Of a DNA stretch of 5,664 nt, positions 5,203-5,664 are shown piece by piece. A program made the translations under genes and the position numbers. Position 1 is the first letter of the stretch; each line of letters starts with the position of its first letter. The notes under the pieces were generated by a model. It ran no database searches, was not told the DNA's origin, and saw nothing but the letters and a program-made list of their open reading frames with translations. This stretch comes from Flavobacteriales bacterium (lineage in GTDB: Bacteria > Bacteroidota > Bacteroidia > UBA10329), in the NCBI GenBank assembly GCA_003456455.1, contig DMRV01000336.1, positions 1 to 5,664 on the forward strand, written 5' to 3'.

Positions 5203-5664
5203 CTACTCTGTGAAGGTAAGGACGTCTTTACTTTCCTTCAAATAAGTTTGAAGCGAAGCTTTGGATTCAGTTTCATTTAGGCCTAGCAACAAGGCTAGTT
5301 CTGTGTTTAGAGCCACAGCGTATTTGTCCGCAATTGGCTTTTCAAAATACAAGCGGCCGGTTCTGCGAATAAGGAAATCTGAAAGTTCATTTAGCATTTC
5401 GTTTTCCGAAGAATAACGAATCTCTGCAAGCAATATCGCTAATGTTCTGTCCTCGTTTTTCAGGTCAACACTAGAAATGATTTCCAAAGCGTTACTACCG
5501 TATTTATGGAAAAGGCCACTAAGCTGTAATTCCGTAAGAGTGGTTTCTCCAACCTCAGAAACAAACGCTTTAAAACTATGAAACAGCCCACCAGAAAGTT
5601 TTCTGCTGGATGACCTAGATAGTGCGAATTGTCGTTTTTCTTCTGCTTCCAGCTGACGAAATGC
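5203..5664 (-). CDS. glpD: FAD-dependent glycerol-3-phosphate dehydrogenase, C-terminal part (5' end outside window)
   Basis: The minus-strand frame is open from the window edge at 5664 to the TAG at 5205-5203, giving 153 residues of a larger protein. The pattern is the C-terminal cap domain (DAO_C) of GlpD/GlpA: a RKLSGG segment at 21-26, LFHKYGSNAL at 51-60, then the characteristic AEIRYSSENEM...L.DFLIRRTGRLYF (80-107). In this family the Y..E.EM...L.D.L.RRTR block follows the FAD domain. The enzyme oxidises glycerol-3-phosphate to dihydroxyacetone phosphate and passes electrons to quinone at the membrane. The FAD-binding half lies outside the window, so catalytic completeness cannot be judged. 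An internal TTG at 5487 is not the start. It is the first visible gene of the minus-strand operon, and sixA follows without a gap. Confidence 0.78.
   Translation of the reverse strand, partial: AFRQLEAEEKRQFALSRSSSRKLSGGLFHSFKAFVSEVGETTLTELQLSGLFHKYGSNALEIISSVDLKNEDRTLAILLAEIRYSSENEMLNELSDFLIRRTGRLYFEKPIADKYAVALNTELALLLGLNETESKASLQTYLKESKDVLTFTE

Noticed and set aside
5485..5487. Separate small gene starting at an internal TTG at 5487
   Set aside because: The frame continues open to the window edge and the upstream residues match the GlpD C-terminal region (RKLSGG, HKYGSN), so this is the inside of a larger gene.
1..5664. Defence system, mobile element, CRISPR array or toxin-antitoxin pair
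   Set aside because: No transposase, integrase, repeat-spacer array, restriction or toxin family is seen. The YwqK-like gene has no partner and is secreted, so its usual 'antitoxin' label is not supported here.

Overview
The window looks like chromosomal DNA of a Bacteroidota member, probably in or near the Flavobacteriia. The clues are a clear Bacteroidota-type promoter (TTG-N20-TAACTTTG at 688-658 on the minus strand), starts with A-rich leaders and little or no Shine-Dalgarno sequence, signal peptides ending in '...AQ', a tRNA gene without an encoded CCA, moderate-to-low GC by eye, and protein families common in that phylum. Nothing indicates a phage, plasmid, transposon or CRISPR locus. 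Genus cannot be read from the sequence.

Left part (1-746): a tRNA-Asn(GTT) gene on the plus strand with a strong terminator faces a small minus-strand gene for a secreted MORN-repeat (YwqK-like) protein with its own terminator and promoter. The 110-bp gap to the next gene holds that promoter, an inverted repeat over its -33 element, and a short tandem repeat.

Middle part (747-3343): a plus-strand LacX/YeaD-type aldose 1-epimerase ends one base from the end of a minus-strand signalling gene. That gene (2669 to 1627) is broken. A receiver domain without its phosphoacceptor Asp runs out of frame into a PAS domain that lacks its N-terminal part, followed by a second PAS domain and no output domain. 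It looks like a decaying pseudogene. Divergent from it is an exported peroxiredoxin-like thioredoxin-fold protein with a CNTC site.

Right part (5664 to 3340, minus strand): a tightly packed operon. It runs from the C-terminal part of an FAD-dependent glycerol-3-phosphate dehydrogenase (GlpD) to a SixA-type histidine phosphatase, an Ppx/GppA exopolyphosphatase-family enzyme, and an exported TlpA-like thioredoxin. Junctions are TAG directly followed by ATG, a 4-nt ATGA overlap, and a 1-nt gap, so translational coupling is likely. The last gene meets the redoxin gene tail to tail, and both TAG stops lie in one CTAG.

The most interesting structure is at this tail-to-tail junction. A strong plus-strand terminator hairpin lies inside the TlpA-like coding sequence, and a weaker candidate for the opposite direction lies inside the redoxin coding sequence, so each gene's 3' coding end may hold its opponent's terminator. 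I see no convincing new multi-gene defence or mobile system. The genes are mostly household metabolism, phosphate and redox functions plus one decaying sensor.
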